Source: an uncultured Burkholderiaceae bacterium (GTDB taxonomy: Bacteria > Pseudomonadota > Gammaproteobacteria > Burkholderiales > Burkholderiaceae). Taken from it: a stretch of 60,554 nucleotides of DNA. The stretch covers positions 1-60,554 of the forward strand of contig CALMPB010000438.1 in the NCBI GenBank assembly GCA_937871985.1, written 5' to 3'. The notes below the pieces were generated by a model. That model saw only the letters and a list, made by a program, of their open reading frames with translations. It made no database searches and was not told the origin of the DNA. Shown one piece after another: positions 19,047 through 28,603 of this stretch. How positions within the stretch are numbered: position 1 is the first letter of the stretch; every line of letters starts with the position of its first letter. The translations under genes were made by a program, and so were the position numbers.

Positions 19047-20221
19047 GCCGCCGACTTGCTCCAGGGCCAGCGCGTCTGCGTAAAGGCGCGCACATTGTGC
19101 TGGTTTTCCATGATGAGCAGGGCCGCCAGCGCCAGCGCCAGCGCTCCGAGATTGGGTACCAGCGCCGTTACCCAGGGCGCCCATTTGCTGAGCATGCCCA
19201 CGTTCAGCGATAGCTGGTTGATCATGAAAAAGCCCACGCCCAGCAGGATGCCGATGAAGACCTTGCCGCCGACGCCTCCCCGGCGCGTCTGCATGAAGCC
19301 GATAGGAGCCGCGATGGTCATCATGACCAGCAAGGTAAACGGGTAGGCGATCTTGCGCCACAGCGCCACGACCTGCCTTTCGGTCTGGAGCTGATTGTTC
19401 TTGAGGTATTTGATGTAGTCCAGCAGCACCGAGATGGACATTCGCTCGGGGGTGAGGACGCGTGCAATGAGCCGTTCGGAAGTGAGGGTGGTGGACAGGC
19501 TCAGGGTGGGCAGGGTGGCGATGTGGGTGATGGGCGTCGGGGGCACCTTGGCGTTGGCCAGCGCGGTGACCGCGTTGTCGTCGATCTGGGTTTGCGTGAC
19601 GTTCTTCAGCACCAGCGAGCCGTTGTCGAAGTATCCTGTCTTGGCCTGGGACAGCGTGCTCAGTTGCTGGTCTTTGTTGAATTCGTAGAGCGTGACGTTG
19701 GCGACGCCGCCGTTGCCCTGGAGCTCGCCGATGTTGATGATGCGCGTGCCGTGGTCGCCCGAGGCTTCCTTGAACCAATACCCGCTGTTCAGCCGCCCGC
19801 CGCCGGCCCGGCCCAGCAGGCTCAGGCTGACTTCGCTGGACTTGATTTCCGCCGCCGGGGTGACGACCTCGGACAGCAGGAACGCGCCCAGCACCCAGGG
19901 TATGGTAACGGCCCACAGCATGGCAAGCAGCTTCAGGCCGCTGACGCCCGAAACCCGCAGGATGACCAGTTCGTTGCGCTGGGCCAGGCTGGCCAGCGCC
20001 AGGATGGCGCCGATGAGCAGTCCGATGGGCAGAAGGTCGTACAGCCGGGTGGGCAGTTGCAGGGCCTGCAGGTAGAAGAGATTGAGCAGCGTGAAATTCG
20101 AGCCGATGTTGTCCAGTTCTTCGATGAGCGCGAAAAAGGTGAACAGGCCGACCAGGGCGACCAGTACGACGGCGCTGGAACGGTAGATTTCAGAAGCAAG
20201 GTAGCGGCGGGCGGTGCTCAT
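19043..20221 (-). CDS. lptG: LPS export ABC transporter permease LptG
   Basis: Inner-membrane permease of the Lpt bridge that extracts lipopolysaccharide. 392 residues with the LptF/G plan: two to three N-terminal membrane helices (starting about 13-35), a periplasmic beta-jellyroll (about 130-270), then [37 protein letters not shown], which is LptG-like, and three C-terminal helices. lptF usually lies next to lptG but is not in this window; mtgA lies upstream instead. It overlaps apaH by 4 bp. Confidence 0.9.
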   Translation of the reverse strand: MSTARRYLASEIYRSSAVVLVALVGLFTFFALIEELDNIGSNFTLLNLFYLQALQLPTRLYDLLPIGLLIGAILALASLAQRNELVILRVSGVSGLKLLAMLWAVTIPWVLGAFLLSEVVTPAAEIKSSEVSLSLLGRAGGGRLNSGYWFKEASGDHGTRIINIGELQGNGGVANVTLYEFNKDQQLSTLSQAKTGYFDNGSLVLKNVTQTQIDDNAVTALANAKVPPTPITHIATLPTLSLSTTLTSERLIARVLTPERMSISVLLDYIKYLKNNQLQTERQVVALWRKIAYPFTLLVMMTIAAPIGFMQTRRGGVGGKVFIGILLGVGFFMINQLSLNVGMLSKWAPWVTALVPNLGALALALAALLIMENQHNVRAFTQTRWPWSKSAA

Positions 20222-20305
20222 CGGCTGGGTTTGAAAAGTAGGTGAATTTCGGTATGTTACTCGCCTTGGGCCGCGTTGCAGCCGGGCGGCCGGGTTTTTC
20301 GTGTG

Positions 20306-21034
20306 TCAGGGCGCTTCGACCAGCCGCATGCGCTTCTGGATGGTGGCGGTGCGCGAGCGCAGGTAGGCGGTGTCGCGGTGGCTGTCGTAGTAATCGGGAT
20401 TGGGCAGCATGGCCGCCAGCTGGGCCGCCTGGTAGCTGTTCAGCCGGGACGCGTCGGTGTGAAAATAATGCTGGGCCGCCGCCTGGGCGCCGAATACATG
20501 GGTGCCCCATTGGGCCAGGTTCAGGTAGAGCTCCAGAATGCGCCGCTTGCTCATGGCGGCCTCGATCATATAGGCCAGGATCAATTCCTGGCCTTTGCGC
20601 AAATAGGTGCGCGAACCCGACAGAAATAGATTCTTGGCCAGTTGCTGGGTAATGGTCGAGCCTCCGCGCAGCTTGCTTTTGCCGCGTTCGGCCTGCCGGA
20701 GGTTGTATTCCCATGCCTTGCGGATGGCCTCCCATTCGACGCCGTCGTGATCCGTGAAATTGGAGTCCTCCGAAGCGATGACGGCGTGCTTGAGATGAGG
20801 GCTGATCTGCGCGTAGGGCACCCATTGGTGCTCCAGTTGCGCCGTCGGGTTGGATGCGCGCAATTCGGCCAGAGTGGCTTTCATGAACGCGCTGCTGCTG
20901 GGGTTGTTGATGGATATCCAGAGCACCATGACGAACAGGCTGAACTGGTAGAGCAGCAGGGCGAACACGCCCAGCAGGATTGCGGCGCCCGCTATCCTGG
21001 TCTTGGACGTTCTGCGTGCAGGGCGTCGAACCAT
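20306..21034 (-). CDS. mtgA: Monofunctional biosynthetic peptidoglycan transglycosylase
   Basis: GT51 enzyme that polymerises lipid II into glycan strands. Start at ATG 21034 (MVRRPARRTSKTRIAG), 242 residues; the longer open frame overlaps aroE antisense. One membrane anchor (about 14-37) is followed by the GT51 domain: VIASEDSNFTDHDGVEWEAI (catalytic Glu), GGSTITQQLAKNLFLS and the second-Glu region KRRILELYLNLAQWG. The start is 4 bp after the aroE stop, so it is expected to be cotranscribed. No transpeptidase domain. Confidence 0.96.
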   Translation of the reverse strand: MVRRPARRTSKTRIAGAAILLGVFALLLYQFSLFVMVLWISINNPSSSAFMKATLAELRASNPTAQLEHQWVPYAQISPHLKHAVIASEDSNFTDHDGVEWEAIRKAWEYNLRQAERGKSKLRGGSTITQQLAKNLFLSGSRTYLRKGQELILAYMIEAAMSKRRILELYLNLAQWGTHVFGAQAAAQHYFHTDASRLNSYQAAQLAAMLPNPDYYDSHRDTAYLRSRTATIQKRMRLVEAP

Positions 21035-21038
21035 GGCC

Positions 21039-21887
21039 TCAGGCGGCGTCGAGCTGGCGGCGCAGCATCTGCAGAACCGGCACGGTGTCGGGCCGGCGGC
21101 CATGCCAGATGGCGAAGCTTGCCGCGGCCTGGGCGACCAGCATGCCCAGGCCGTCGGCCGCCTGGCTGGCTCCTTGCGCCAGGGCTTGTTGCATGAAGGC
21201 CGTGGGTTGGGCGGCATAGAACATGTCGTAGGCCAGGGCGTTGGGGGCATAGCCGGCGCCGGGCAGCGGCGGCGCCTGCCGGCTCAGGCTGCTGGATGTG
21301 GCATTGACGACGATATCCCACTGCCCCTGGGCTTCGTCCAGGCCTCCCGCCGATATGCGGGCGGCGTGTTGCGGCAACAGCGCGCAGACATGTTCGCAGA
21401 GCTGGTGCGCCCGTTCGGCGCTGCGGTTGACGATGCGCAGTGCGGCGCAGCCGGCGTCGAGCAACGGGTAGATGACTCCTTTTGCCGCGCCTCCCGCGCC
21501 GACCAGCAAGATGCGTTTGTCCCGGGGAGGTGCGCCCAGGCGCTGTATGTCGTCGAGCAGGCCGACGCCGTCGGTGTTGCAGCCATGCAGGTTTCCGTCC
21601 TGCATCCACAATGTGTTGACGGCGCCGGCCAGGCGGGCGCGTTCGCTGAGATGGCCGGCGGCCAGCGCAAATGCTTCTTCCTTGAAAGGCAGGGTGACGT
21701 TGAGACCGGCTCCGCCGCCGTCAAAGAAGGCGCGGATGGTTTCGGCGAAGCCGTCCACGGGCGCAAGCAATGTTTCGTAGCGCAGGGCGAGGTTCAGTTG
21801 GCGGCCGAATTCCTGGTGGATGGCCGGAGAGCGGCTGTGCCCGACGGGGTTGCCGACGACGGCGAAATACGGGATGCGTTGGGTCAT
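21039..21887 (-). CDS. aroE: Shikimate dehydrogenase
   Basis: NADPH-dependent reduction of 3-dehydroshikimate in aromatic amino acid synthesis. 282 residues. Substrate-site motifs: VVGNPVGHSRSPAIHQEFG (about 10-28), LNVTLPFKEEAF with the catalytic Lys (about 58-69) and NTDGVGLLDDI. The nucleotide loop is LLVGAGGAAKGVIYPLL (about 126-142). It overlaps the tonB-like gene upstream by 4 bp. aroQ of the same pathway is at 27.6 kb. Confidence 0.97.
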   Translation of the reverse strand: MTQRIPYFAVVGNPVGHSRSPAIHQEFGRQLNLALRYETLLAPVDGFAETIRAFFDGGGAGLNVTLPFKEEAFALAAGHLSERARLAGAVNTLWMQDGNLHGCNTDGVGLLDDIQRLGAPPRDKRILLVGAGGAAKGVIYPLLDAGCAALRIVNRSAERAHQLCEHVCALLPQHAARISAGGLDEAQGQWDIVVNATSSSLSRQAPPLPGAGYAPNALAYDMFYAAQPTAFMQQALAQGASQAADGLGMLVAQAAASFAIWHGRRPDTVPVLQMLRRQLDAA

Positions 21888-22774
21888 GGGGATTCGGTGC
21901 TGAGTTTATTGTTGGTGAAATGCCATGTGCGGGTAATGGCCAGCACGTCGGTGGTTCTGGCGATTTCCGGCGGCAGCGGGGCAAAGGGCGCCGCCAGTTG
22001 AACGATGCGCTGCGCGGCCAGGTTCAGGATGGCGTGTTCCGATGGCCGATTGATTTCCATGCGGATCAGATCGCCGTTCTTGCCTATGTACACCGTCAAC
22101 TGCAATGTGCCATAGACTTTGCCGCGCGCTTCGTCGGGGTAGTGCTCGGTGCCCAGCAGCTCGATTTTCTTGCGCCAGGCTTCGACGTACCGGGCGTAGT
22201 CGACCTGCTTGGCCGACGGGCCGACGAACATCTGGCGCGGCTGCGCGTTATAGGTTTCTATGCGCTCCTTGATGGCGCTGATCTGGGCGTTGAGTACCAG
22301 GCTTTGCTGGTTGAGGTCGTCGGTGCCCGGATCGGGCGATTCCTGCAACTGGTCGGGCCATTTTCTTGCGGCCCGGGTTTTTTGCCGGGATTCCAGTTGG
22401 GTATAAAGCTGTTTTTGTTCTTGTTCGAGTTCTTGCTGGCGCTTGCGCAATGCGGCCAGCACGATCTGGTCGGGCGAGGCGTCGGCGGTACGCGGCAGCG
22501 GCGACGAGGCCGTGCCGCTTCTGGCATTGCCGCCGGCATTGATCTGGTTCTGGGCCAGCACGGTTGGGTTGGCCGCCGCGGTTTCGGTGCGCGCGTTGAC
22601 CAGGGTGACCTCCAGTGTGTCCTGTTCGCGGGCGGGCGGGGCGGGGTACGCAAAGTGTATGGCCAGCGCCGCGGCATGCACGCACAACGACAGGCCTATC
22701 GCTATGTACAGGCGGCGGTGTTGCGCGGGCTGCGTGGAAGGCGGCAGCCATGCATGAGGGGTGGCGGCGTTCAC
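21884..22774 (-). CDS. TonB-family C-terminal domain protein
   Basis: Energy-transducer-like protein. A single N-terminal membrane segment contains SLCVHAAALAIHFAY, keeping the S-x3-H pattern by which TonB contacts ExbD. Then comes a linker with a coiled-coil stretch (RKRQQELEQEQKQLYTQLESR) and a TonB-type C-terminal domain (YVEAWRKKIELLGTEHYPDEARGKVYGTLQLTVYI). I place the start at GTG 22774 (VNAATPHAW), preceded by GGAA, because it avoids overlap with the upstream RNase gene; an ATG at 22840 in the same frame would give 318 residues and a 31-bp overlap. No exbBD or receptor lies nearby, and the neighbours are aroE and an RNase. The linker lacks the long Pro-Lys stretch of classic TonB. Confidence 0.85.
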   Translation of the reverse strand: MNAATPHAWLPPSTQPAQHRRLYIAIGLSLCVHAAALAIHFAYPAPPAREQDTLEVTLVNARTETAAANPTVLAQNQINAGGNARSGTASSPLPRTADASPDQIVLAALRKRQQELEQEQKQLYTQLESRQKTRAARKWPDQLQESPDPGTDDLNQQSLVLNAQISAIKERIETYNAQPRQMFVGPSAKQVDYARYVEAWRKKIELLGTEHYPDEARGKVYGTLQLTVYIGKNGDLIRMEINRPSEHAILNLAAQRIVQLAAPFAPLPPEIARTTDVLAITRTWHFTNNKLSTESP

Positions 22775-22809
22775 GGCTGTGAGTTCCGTTGGAGGCGTCG
22801 ATGACGGTA

Positions 22810-24696
22810 TTATGCCGCGATGGCTTCCAGGTAGCGGCATTCCAGCTCGAGGGCCAGTTCATCGTACCCCAGAATCTGCAGCCGGATGACCTGGCCGCGC
22901 TCCAGCTCGGGCAGGCCCGGCACGCGGATGACCATGGGTACGCCCGAAAGCCGCACCAGATCGTCCCGCAGCACGCTGGCTTCGATGGTGGTCACGCCAT
23001 GCTGCTGCAGCCAGCGCAGGCACCAGTAGCGCTCCATGCTGGACTGGAAGTCGTTCCAGACCGCGTATTGCGAGTCGAAGGCGCCGATGATGGCGAACAG
23101 GTCGGCATCCTTGGGTTTGAAGGGGGCGACCAGCCGGGCCGACACGCCGTGCTCGGCCGCGGCCAGGATCTGCCCTTGATTGATCAGATCCACATAGCGG
23201 CGCAGCGGCGAGGTGCACCAGGCGTATTGAGGCACGCCGATGGCCTCGTGCGGCAGGGCCTGGGTGGACATGCGCACGCGGCCCGCTTGCTGCGAACGGT
23301 AGATGCCCGGCACGCCATGCTGCGCCAGCAGGCCCCCCCACAGATTGTTGGCCAGTATCATGTACTCGGCCACCAGCAGGTCCAGCGGCGCGTTGCGTTG
23401 ACGGGGCACCAGCCGCACCGTGCTGTCCGGATCGTCGGGCTCGCCGTCTATATAGAAAGAGTACTCGACCCGGTTGTTGTTTTCCGTTTTGCCGCGGATC
23501 AGGTCGCGCTGGGCGCTCAGGTGTCGGGAAAATTGCCACAGTGGCCGCAGCCAATGCGCATAAGGCAGGCTGGCTTGCGGGTCGGCGAGCGCTTCTTCGG
23601 TGATTTGCCCATCCAGCGCGTCGTGCCGCAGATTCTCGCGCACGCTCAGCCGCTCCAGCCGGGTCTGAGTGTCCAGGATTTCGCCGCTGGACAAGTCGGC
23701 ATCCACATACAGCGAAACCGCGGGCTTGGGCAGGCCGGCGTCCAGCGAGAAGGTCTGGATCAGCTCGTCGGGCAGCATGGGTATTTTCTGGCCGGGCATA
23801 TAGACGGTCGACATGCGCGCGCGGGCCAGTTTGTCCAGGCCGCTGTCGCGCGTCACCAGCAAGCCCGGCGCGGCAATGTGGATGCCGATGCGGATCTTGC
23901 CGTCCGGCAGCATCGTGACCGACAAGGCGTCGTCCACTTCGGTGGTGGTGCTGTCGTCGATGGAATAGGCCTCGACGTCGGCAATCGGCAGGTCGCCGCC
24001 GATCTCGGCGATTTCCTGGGGCGGGTGCTGTATGCCCTTGGGGAAATTAAGCGTGAAGAAGCGGTGCCTGTGCAGGGCCAGCGGATTGGGCCAGGCGCCG
24101 AGCTTGAGCAGCAGTTTTTCGGGCGTCGTGCCCAGTTGCTCGACCGCGGCTTCAAAGGCTTTCCATTGCAGCGTGTTTTTGTCGGGCCGCGTCAGCAGCG
24201 TGTCCGACACCTGGGCAATGGCGTCGGGCAGTTGGCCCGCTGCCAGTTGGTCGGTCCACTCCTGCTGTTGTTCCGCCTGCTTCTGCTTTTTCTCGATGGC
24301 GGCAAGGGCGGCTTGCAGGATTTCCGGCGGGGCGGGGCGATAGCGCCCCTTGCCGCGGCGGTGAAAGTAGGCGGGCGCCGCATTCAGCGCAAAAATCAGC
24401 CCCGCCTTTTCAACGGCGCTGGGCGGATGTCCAAAGTAGTCTTCAGCGAAGGCGGCGGCCTCGAACTCTTCCTGGGGCGCGCACTCCCACAGGAAATCCA
24501 GCTCCAGCGTCTCGGCCAGCTCGTGGGCCTGGGCCAGCATGGCCGCCGGCTCGGGTTGCTCGAAGCTGAACAGCACGCTGGCGCTTTTTATTTTGCTGCG
24601 CTTGCCGGACTCGGACTCGACCTGCATGGTCGAGTCGCTTTGCGAAAAGATTTTTTCCGCTTTGAAGTTGCCGCTGTCGTCGTAGAGAACATACAT
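22810..24696 (-). CDS. RNase II / RNB-domain exoribonuclease
   Basis: 628-residue 3'-5' exoribonuclease-like protein. The RNB catalytic core has AYSIDDSTTTEVDDALSVT (about 247-265, metal-binding Asp cluster) and IGIHIAAPGLLV; the C-terminal active-site block is YAWCTSPLRRYVDLINQ (about 496-512). An atypical N-terminal half with an Ala/Gln-rich helical stretch (about 130-150) replaces the usual cold-shock domains of RNase II. It is 42 bp downstream of yqiA in the minus-strand run. It probably degrades mRNA or small RNAs; targets are unknown. Confidence 0.92.
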   Translation of the reverse strand: MYVLYDDSGNFKAEKIFSQSDSTMQVESESGKRSKIKSASVLFSFEQPEPAAMLAQAHELAETLELDFLWECAPQEEFEAAAFAEDYFGHPPSAVEKAGLIFALNAAPAYFHRRGKGRYRPAPPEILQAALAAIEKKQKQAEQQQEWTDQLAAGQLPDAIAQVSDTLLTRPDKNTLQWKAFEAAVEQLGTTPEKLLLKLGAWPNPLALHRHRFFTLNFPKGIQHPPQEIAEIGGDLPIADVEAYSIDDSTTTEVDDALSVTMLPDGKIRIGIHIAAPGLLVTRDSGLDKLARARMSTVYMPGQKIPMLPDELIQTFSLDAGLPKPAVSLYVDADLSSGEILDTQTRLERLSVRENLRHDALDGQITEEALADPQASLPYAHWLRPLWQFSRHLSAQRDLIRGKTENNNRVEYSFYIDGEPDDPDSTVRLVPRQRNAPLDLLVAEYMILANNLWGGLLAQHGVPGIYRSQQAGRVRMSTQALPHEAIGVPQYAWCTSPLRRYVDLINQGQILAAAEHGVSARLVAPFKPKDADLFAIIGAFDSQYAVWNDFQSSMERYWCLRWLQQHGVTTIEASVLRDDLVRLSGVPMVIRVPGLPELERGQVIRLQILGYDELALELECRYLEAIAA

Positions 24697-24738
24697 AGAG
24701 TTGTCGGGCGGGCTTGCGTCCGCAAGAATCCGTCGAGG

Positions 24739-25338
24739 TTAAGGTTTATGGGGGGCGTGCAGGGCGAAGGCCATGACCTCGGGCAGCCAGCGGTTGAAAT
24801 CCGAGATGCCGTGGTCGCTGCCGCTGATGATCCGGCTGGAGCATCCTGCATACCATTGGGCCATTTCACGCCAGTTCAAGACTTCGTCGCCCGTTGCCGC
24901 CAGCAGAAAATACCGCTCGGGATGGCTGGGCCGGTCGATGGCCAGCCCGGCCAGCTCATCGATGTATTCGGGCAGAAAGACAAAAGGCTGCTCGGAGTGG
25001 AACTGCGTGTGTTCGCCGATCTGGGTTGCCAGGTCGCGTGCCGCATGCACGACGGGATTGAGCAGGACAGCCCGGCAATTCCAATGCCGGGCCTGGTAGG
25101 CGGCGTAATAGCCCCCCAGCGACGAGCCAATGACGGTCAGCTCGCGGTCAGGCTGCAGGCCCTGTTTTTGCGCGTCGTCTATTAGACCATGAACCAGGGC
25201 CATGGCCTGGGCCGGGCTGGCCGGCAATTGCGGGCACAGCCAGCTATCGTCCAGCCCCCGGTCATGCATGGCGTGCGCCAGGATTTGCGCTTTGGCGGAC
25301 TGCGGCGACGAGCGGAAACCGTGCAGGTAAAGGATCAT
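24739..25338 (-). CDS. YqiA-type alpha/beta-hydrolase (esterase)
   Basis: 199-residue small hydrolase. It starts MILYLHGFRSSPQSAKA (oxyanion His-Gly), has the nucleophile elbow GSSLGGYYA (about 91-99), an Asp near AATGDEVLNW and a late His in SGSDHGISDF, giving a complete Ser-Asp-His triad. The YqiA/UPF0227 family shows carboxylesterase activity in E. coli; the natural substrate is unknown. It lies 19 bp after mpl. Located in the cytoplasm (no signal peptide). Confidence 0.9.
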   Translation of the reverse strand: MILYLHGFRSSPQSAKAQILAHAMHDRGLDDSWLCPQLPASPAQAMALVHGLIDDAQKQGLQPDRELTVIGSSLGGYYAAYQARHWNCRAVLLNPVVHAARDLATQIGEHTQFHSEQPFVFLPEYIDELAGLAIDRPSHPERYFLLAATGDEVLNWREMAQWYAGCSSRIISGSDHGISDFNRWLPEVMAFALHAPHKP

Positions 25339-25357
25339 GGCGGTTGCGGTGGCCTTT

Positions 25358-26719
25358 TTACAGCCGGTTCAGGAGTTTTTGATGGATGCCGCCGAACCCG
25401 CCGTTGCTCATGACGAGTATCGAATCGCCGGCGCGGGCTTGCGCCGCGATCGCTTCGACGAGCGCGTCCAGGTCGTCGTAGGACGAGGCGCGCGATCCCA
25501 TCGGCGCAAGCACCTCGGCGGGGTTCCAGCCCAGGGCGTGCTTGCCGCTCGTAGCGCCGAAGCAGAAGACGCGGTCGGCCTGCTCGAGCGCTTGCGGCAG
25601 GCGCGCGGCCATGGTTCCCAGCTTCATGGTGTTAGAGCGCGGCTCGATGACCGCCAGGATGCGGGCATCGCCGACCTGGCGGCGCAGGCCTTCCAGGGTG
25701 GTGGCAATGGCGGTGGGGTGGTGGGCGAAGTCGTCATAGACCTTGACCTGATTGACGGTGCCGCGCAGTTCGAGGCGCCGCTTGACGCCCTGAAAGCGCG
25801 ACAGGGCCTGCATGCCGTCCCGCGGCGCCACGCCCGCGTGCCGGGCGGCGGCCAGCGCGGCCAGCGCGTTCATCCGGTTGTGTTCGCCGCTTATATCCCA
25901 GGTAATGGCGCCCAGCGAACTGCCGTCGAGCACGACGTCGAAATGGCAGGGATCGTCGTTGTGCGGAGCATGCTGCCAGAGCCCGCCGAGGCCGAAGGCC
26001 TCCACCGGCGACCAGCAGCCGCGCTCCAGCACGCGATCCAGGGCCTCGTCGGGCCGGGGGCGGATGATCAGGCCATTGGAGGGGACGGTGCGGACGAGGT
26101 GGTGGAATTGCGTTTCGATGGCGGCCAGATCCGGAAAAATGTCGGCGTGATCGTATTCCAGGTTGTTGAGAATGGCGGTGCGCGGACGGTAATGCACGAA
26201 TTTGGAGCGTTTGTCGAAGAACGCCGTGTCGTACTCGTCGGCCTCGATGACGAACCATTGCCGCCCCGGGCTGTAGCGGGCCGAGACTTTCAGGTCGCGG
26301 GCAATGCCGCCGATGAGGAAATTGGGTTCGAGCCCGGCGTATTCCAGTATCCAGGCCAGCATCGAGCTGGTGGTCGTTTTGCCATGCGTGCCCGCCACGG
26401 CCAGCACGTGCTGGCCACCAAGCACCTGCTCGCCCAGCCATTGCGGGCCCGATGCATAAGGCAGGCCCGCGTCGAGTATGGCTTCCATGAGGGGGTTGCC
26501 GCGCGAAACCACATTGCCGATGATGAACAGATCCGGTTTCAGGCTCAGTTGGTCGGCGGCAAAGCCTTCGATCAGTCGAATGCCCTGTTCTTCCAGTTGC
26601 GTGCTCATGGGAGGATAGACGCCCGCGTCGCACCCGGTGACGGTGTGTCCGGCAGCCCGCGCGATGAGGGCCAGGCCGCCCATGAATGTGCCGCAAATTC
26701 CCAGAATGTGTAAATGCAT
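25358..26719 (-). CDS. mpl: UDP-N-acetylmuramate:L-Ala-gamma-D-Glu-meso-DAP ligase
   Basis: Murein-recycling ligase that attaches the free tripeptide to UDP-MurNAc. 453 residues with a Mur-ligase plan: the N-terminal MHLHILGICGTFMGGLALIARAAGH, the ATP loop GTHGKTTTSSM (about 110-120), EADEYDTAFFDKRSKF (about 173-188), NNLEYDHADIF and the C-terminal YDDFAHHPTAI. It heads the eight-gene minus-strand run ending at apaH. anmK at 51 kb belongs to the same recycling route. Confidence 0.97.
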   Translation of the reverse strand: MHLHILGICGTFMGGLALIARAAGHTVTGCDAGVYPPMSTQLEEQGIRLIEGFAADQLSLKPDLFIIGNVVSRGNPLMEAILDAGLPYASGPQWLGEQVLGGQHVLAVAGTHGKTTTSSMLAWILEYAGLEPNFLIGGIARDLKVSARYSPGRQWFVIEADEYDTAFFDKRSKFVHYRPRTAILNNLEYDHADIFPDLAAIETQFHHLVRTVPSNGLIIRPRPDEALDRVLERGCWSPVEAFGLGGLWQHAPHNDDPCHFDVVLDGSSLGAITWDISGEHNRMNALAALAAARHAGVAPRDGMQALSRFQGVKRRLELRGTVNQVKVYDDFAHHPTAIATTLEGLRRQVGDARILAVIEPRSNTMKLGTMAARLPQALEQADRVFCFGATSGKHALGWNPAEVLAPMGSRASSYDDLDALVEAIAAQARAGDSILVMSNGGFGGIHQKLLNRL

Positions 26720-26973
26720 AAAGCCCTCCAGCCGCTATTGTAGTCAGAAGAAGCGGATTGGACGCCTTTCCAGGGCAGGCCGGATCCTCGGCGGAAAGGC
26801 GGCGAGGGACGCCTGTGCGTCTGTGCTTCGGGACAATGGGTCGATGTTAAACTTGATCCGGACGCATGGCGTGGTTTGGACGCAGCGCGGCGGCGCGGCC
26901 GTCCCGGATGCCAAAAGGCAAGGGGTTTCGGGCGGCCCGGATTTTGCATCAATCATGAATCGGGTTTTATCCA

Positions 26974-27495
26974 ATGAAACGACGTGACTTTCTGCTTCGT
27001 ACTGCGGTTCTGGGCGGCGCGGGCATCGCGGCGGCGGGCATTTCGTTTTTTACGTTTGCGGGGCATGCGCCCGACGCTCTGTTCGACCACAGCTTTCCCG
27101 ATATCGACGGCAAGCAGTTCGCCATGCGCGGGTTTCTGGGCAAGCCGGTCGTCGTGAATTTCTGGGCGACCTGGTGTCCGCCCTGCGTGCGGGAAATGCC
27201 GGACATCGACGCCTTGCGCGCCAAATACCCGGGCATCCAGTTTCTTGGGCTGGGTATCGACATTGCCAGCAACGTGCGCATCTTTCTGCAAAAGGTGCAT
27301 GTTTCCTATCCCTTGCTGTTGGCCGGCAACGGCGGCATAGCGCTCATGCGGCCGTTGGGCAACACGGCCGGAGGCCTGCCGTTCACCGTGGTGTTCGACG
27401 CCCAGGGGCAGGTGGTGCACAAGGTGCTGGGCCAGATCAAGCCGGATGTGCTGGCGCAAACCTTGGACGGCCTGGCGGGCAGTTCAAGCTCGTAA
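26974..27495 (+). CDS. TlpA-like thiol:disulfide oxidoreductase
   Basis: 173-residue exported thioredoxin-fold protein. The N-terminus MKRRDFLLRTAVLGGAGIAAAGISF resembles a Tat-type signal with an RR pair and then a hydrophobic stretch. The redox motif WATWCPPCVREMP (about 65-77) and cis-Pro loop GGLPFTVVFD (about 131-140) are intact. TlpA/ResA proteins reduce periplasmic disulfides, for example in cytochrome c or cytochrome oxidase assembly. The gene stands between mpl (divergent) and aroQ, so context does not name a partner. Confidence 0.93.
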   Translation: MKRRDFLLRTAVLGGAGIAAAGISFFTFAGHAPDALFDHSFPDIDGKQFAMRGFLGKPVVVNFWATWCPPCVREMPDIDALRAKYPGIQFLGLGIDIASNVRIFLQKVHVSYPLLLAGNGGIALMRPLGNTAGGLPFTVVFDAQGQVVHKVLGQIKPDVLAQTLDGLAGSSSS

Positions 27496-27631
27496 GGCCC
27501 ATTGCACGACTGTAATATCTGGTTTCAATCAGCCCGGATTTGTGGCCTGAGCAGGGTGATTTCTATGTTTTTATTCGACAAATACCGCTTTTTAGCGTAA
27601 AAAGACGGTCTGTCTGTCAGCAAACTTCATA

Positions 27632-28066
27632 ATGGCGCAACACATACTCGTTTTGCATGGCCCTAATCTGAACCTACTTGGCACCCGCGAGCCGGATGTC
27701 TATGGCCGCCAGACTTTGGCCGACATTAACGCGCGTTTGCAGCAGTTGGCCGCCGAAGGCCAGGCCTCGCTCGAGGCCTTTCAAAGCAATCACGAAGGCG
27801 GGCTGGTCGATCGCATTCACGCGGCCCGCAGCGAAGCGGTGGACTACATCATCATCAATGCCGGCGCCTACACGCACACCAGCGTGGCGATCCGCGATGC
27901 GCTGGCGGCCGTGGCGATTCCATTCATTGAAGTGCATCTATCCAACGTACATAAGCGCGAAGCGTTTCGCCATCACTCCTTCCTGTCCGATCTGGCCCAG
28001 GGGGTGGTAGTGGGCCTGGGCGCATTCGGGTATGAGACGGCCTTGCGCTACGCCCTCGATCATTGA
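27632..28066 (+). CDS. aroQ: 3-dehydroquinate dehydratase, type II
   Basis: Dodecameric shikimate-pathway enzyme, 144 residues. The signature [19 protein letters not shown] (about 6-24) carries the catalytic Tyr region; [16 protein letters not shown] (about 49-64) and [17 protein letters not shown] (about 74-90) with the catalytic His follow, then [17 protein letters not shown]. Upstream of accB, an arrangement widespread in proteobacteria. Confidence 0.98.
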   Translation: MAQHILVLHGPNLNLLGTREPDVYGRQTLADINARLQQLAAEGQASLEAFQSNHEGGLVDRIHAARSEAVDYIIINAGAYTHTSVAIRDALAAVAIPFIEVHLSNVHKREAFRHHSFLSDLAQGVVVGLGAFGYETALRYALDH

Positions 28067-28153
28067 GGGGGGGCTGGCAAGCCATAGTTTGGTTTTTATC
28101 AATAATCTAGCTCGCTGTATGCCTCATGCTCGGCGAGCCAACGGGAAGTCTGT

Positions 28154-28600
28154 ATGGATTTAAGAAAACTCAAAACCTTGATCGACCTGGTTGCCGAATC
28201 CGGCATCGCCGAACTCGAGATCACCGAAGGCGAAGGCAAAGTACGCATCGTCAAATTTTCCCAGCAGCAACAGCCCGTGGTCTACGCGCCCGAGCCCGTG
28301 GCCGCGCCGGTTGCCGCCGCGGCGCCTGCTGCCGCTGCGCCGGCGCCCGCCGCGCCCGTTGTTCAGGGGCATATCGTCAAGTCGCCCATGGTCGGCACCT
28401 TCTATCGCGCGCCCAATCCGGGCGCGTCGGCTTTTGTCGACGTGGGCCAGTCGGTCAAGGAAGGCGAGCCGCTGTGCATCATCGAGGCCATGAAGCTGCT
28501 CAATGAAATCGAAGCCGACAAAAGCGGCGTCATCAAGGAAATCCTGGTTGAAAACGGCGAGCCCGTCGAATACGGCCAACCCCTATTTGTAATTGGCTAA
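28154..28600 (+). CDS. accB: Biotin carboxyl carrier protein of acetyl-CoA carboxylase
   Basis: 148-residue BCCP. The N-terminal dimer part (about 1-45) is joined by an Ala/Pro-rich linker (about 48-72, rich in PAAAA) to the biotinyl domain. That domain has the modified lysine in EAMKLLNEI (Met-Lys-Leu here, as in other AccB) and the thumb-containing stretch [21 protein letters not shown]. It is followed after 3 bp by accC. An imperfect GCTCGC/GCGAGC repeat lies just before the start, in the leader. Confidence 0.98.
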   Translation: MDLRKLKTLIDLVAESGIAELEITEGEGKVRIVKFSQQQQPVVYAPEPVAAPVAAAAPAAAAPAPAAPVVQGHIVKSPMVGTFYRAPNPGASAFVDVGQSVKEGEPLCIIEAMKLLNEIEADKSGVIKEILVENGEPVEYGQPLFVIG

Positions 28601-28603
28601 ACG

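Noticed and set aside
22789..25185. 798-codon open frame on the plus strand across the RNase and yqiA genes
   Set aside because: Antisense to well-supported genes, low-complexity Gly/Gln/Val-rich translation, no ribosome-binding site.
26720..26973. Possible small gene (76 codons, minus strand) between mpl and the TlpA-like gene
   Set aside because: No ribosome-binding site, no recognisable sequence, and it overlaps the expected promoter region of both neighbours.
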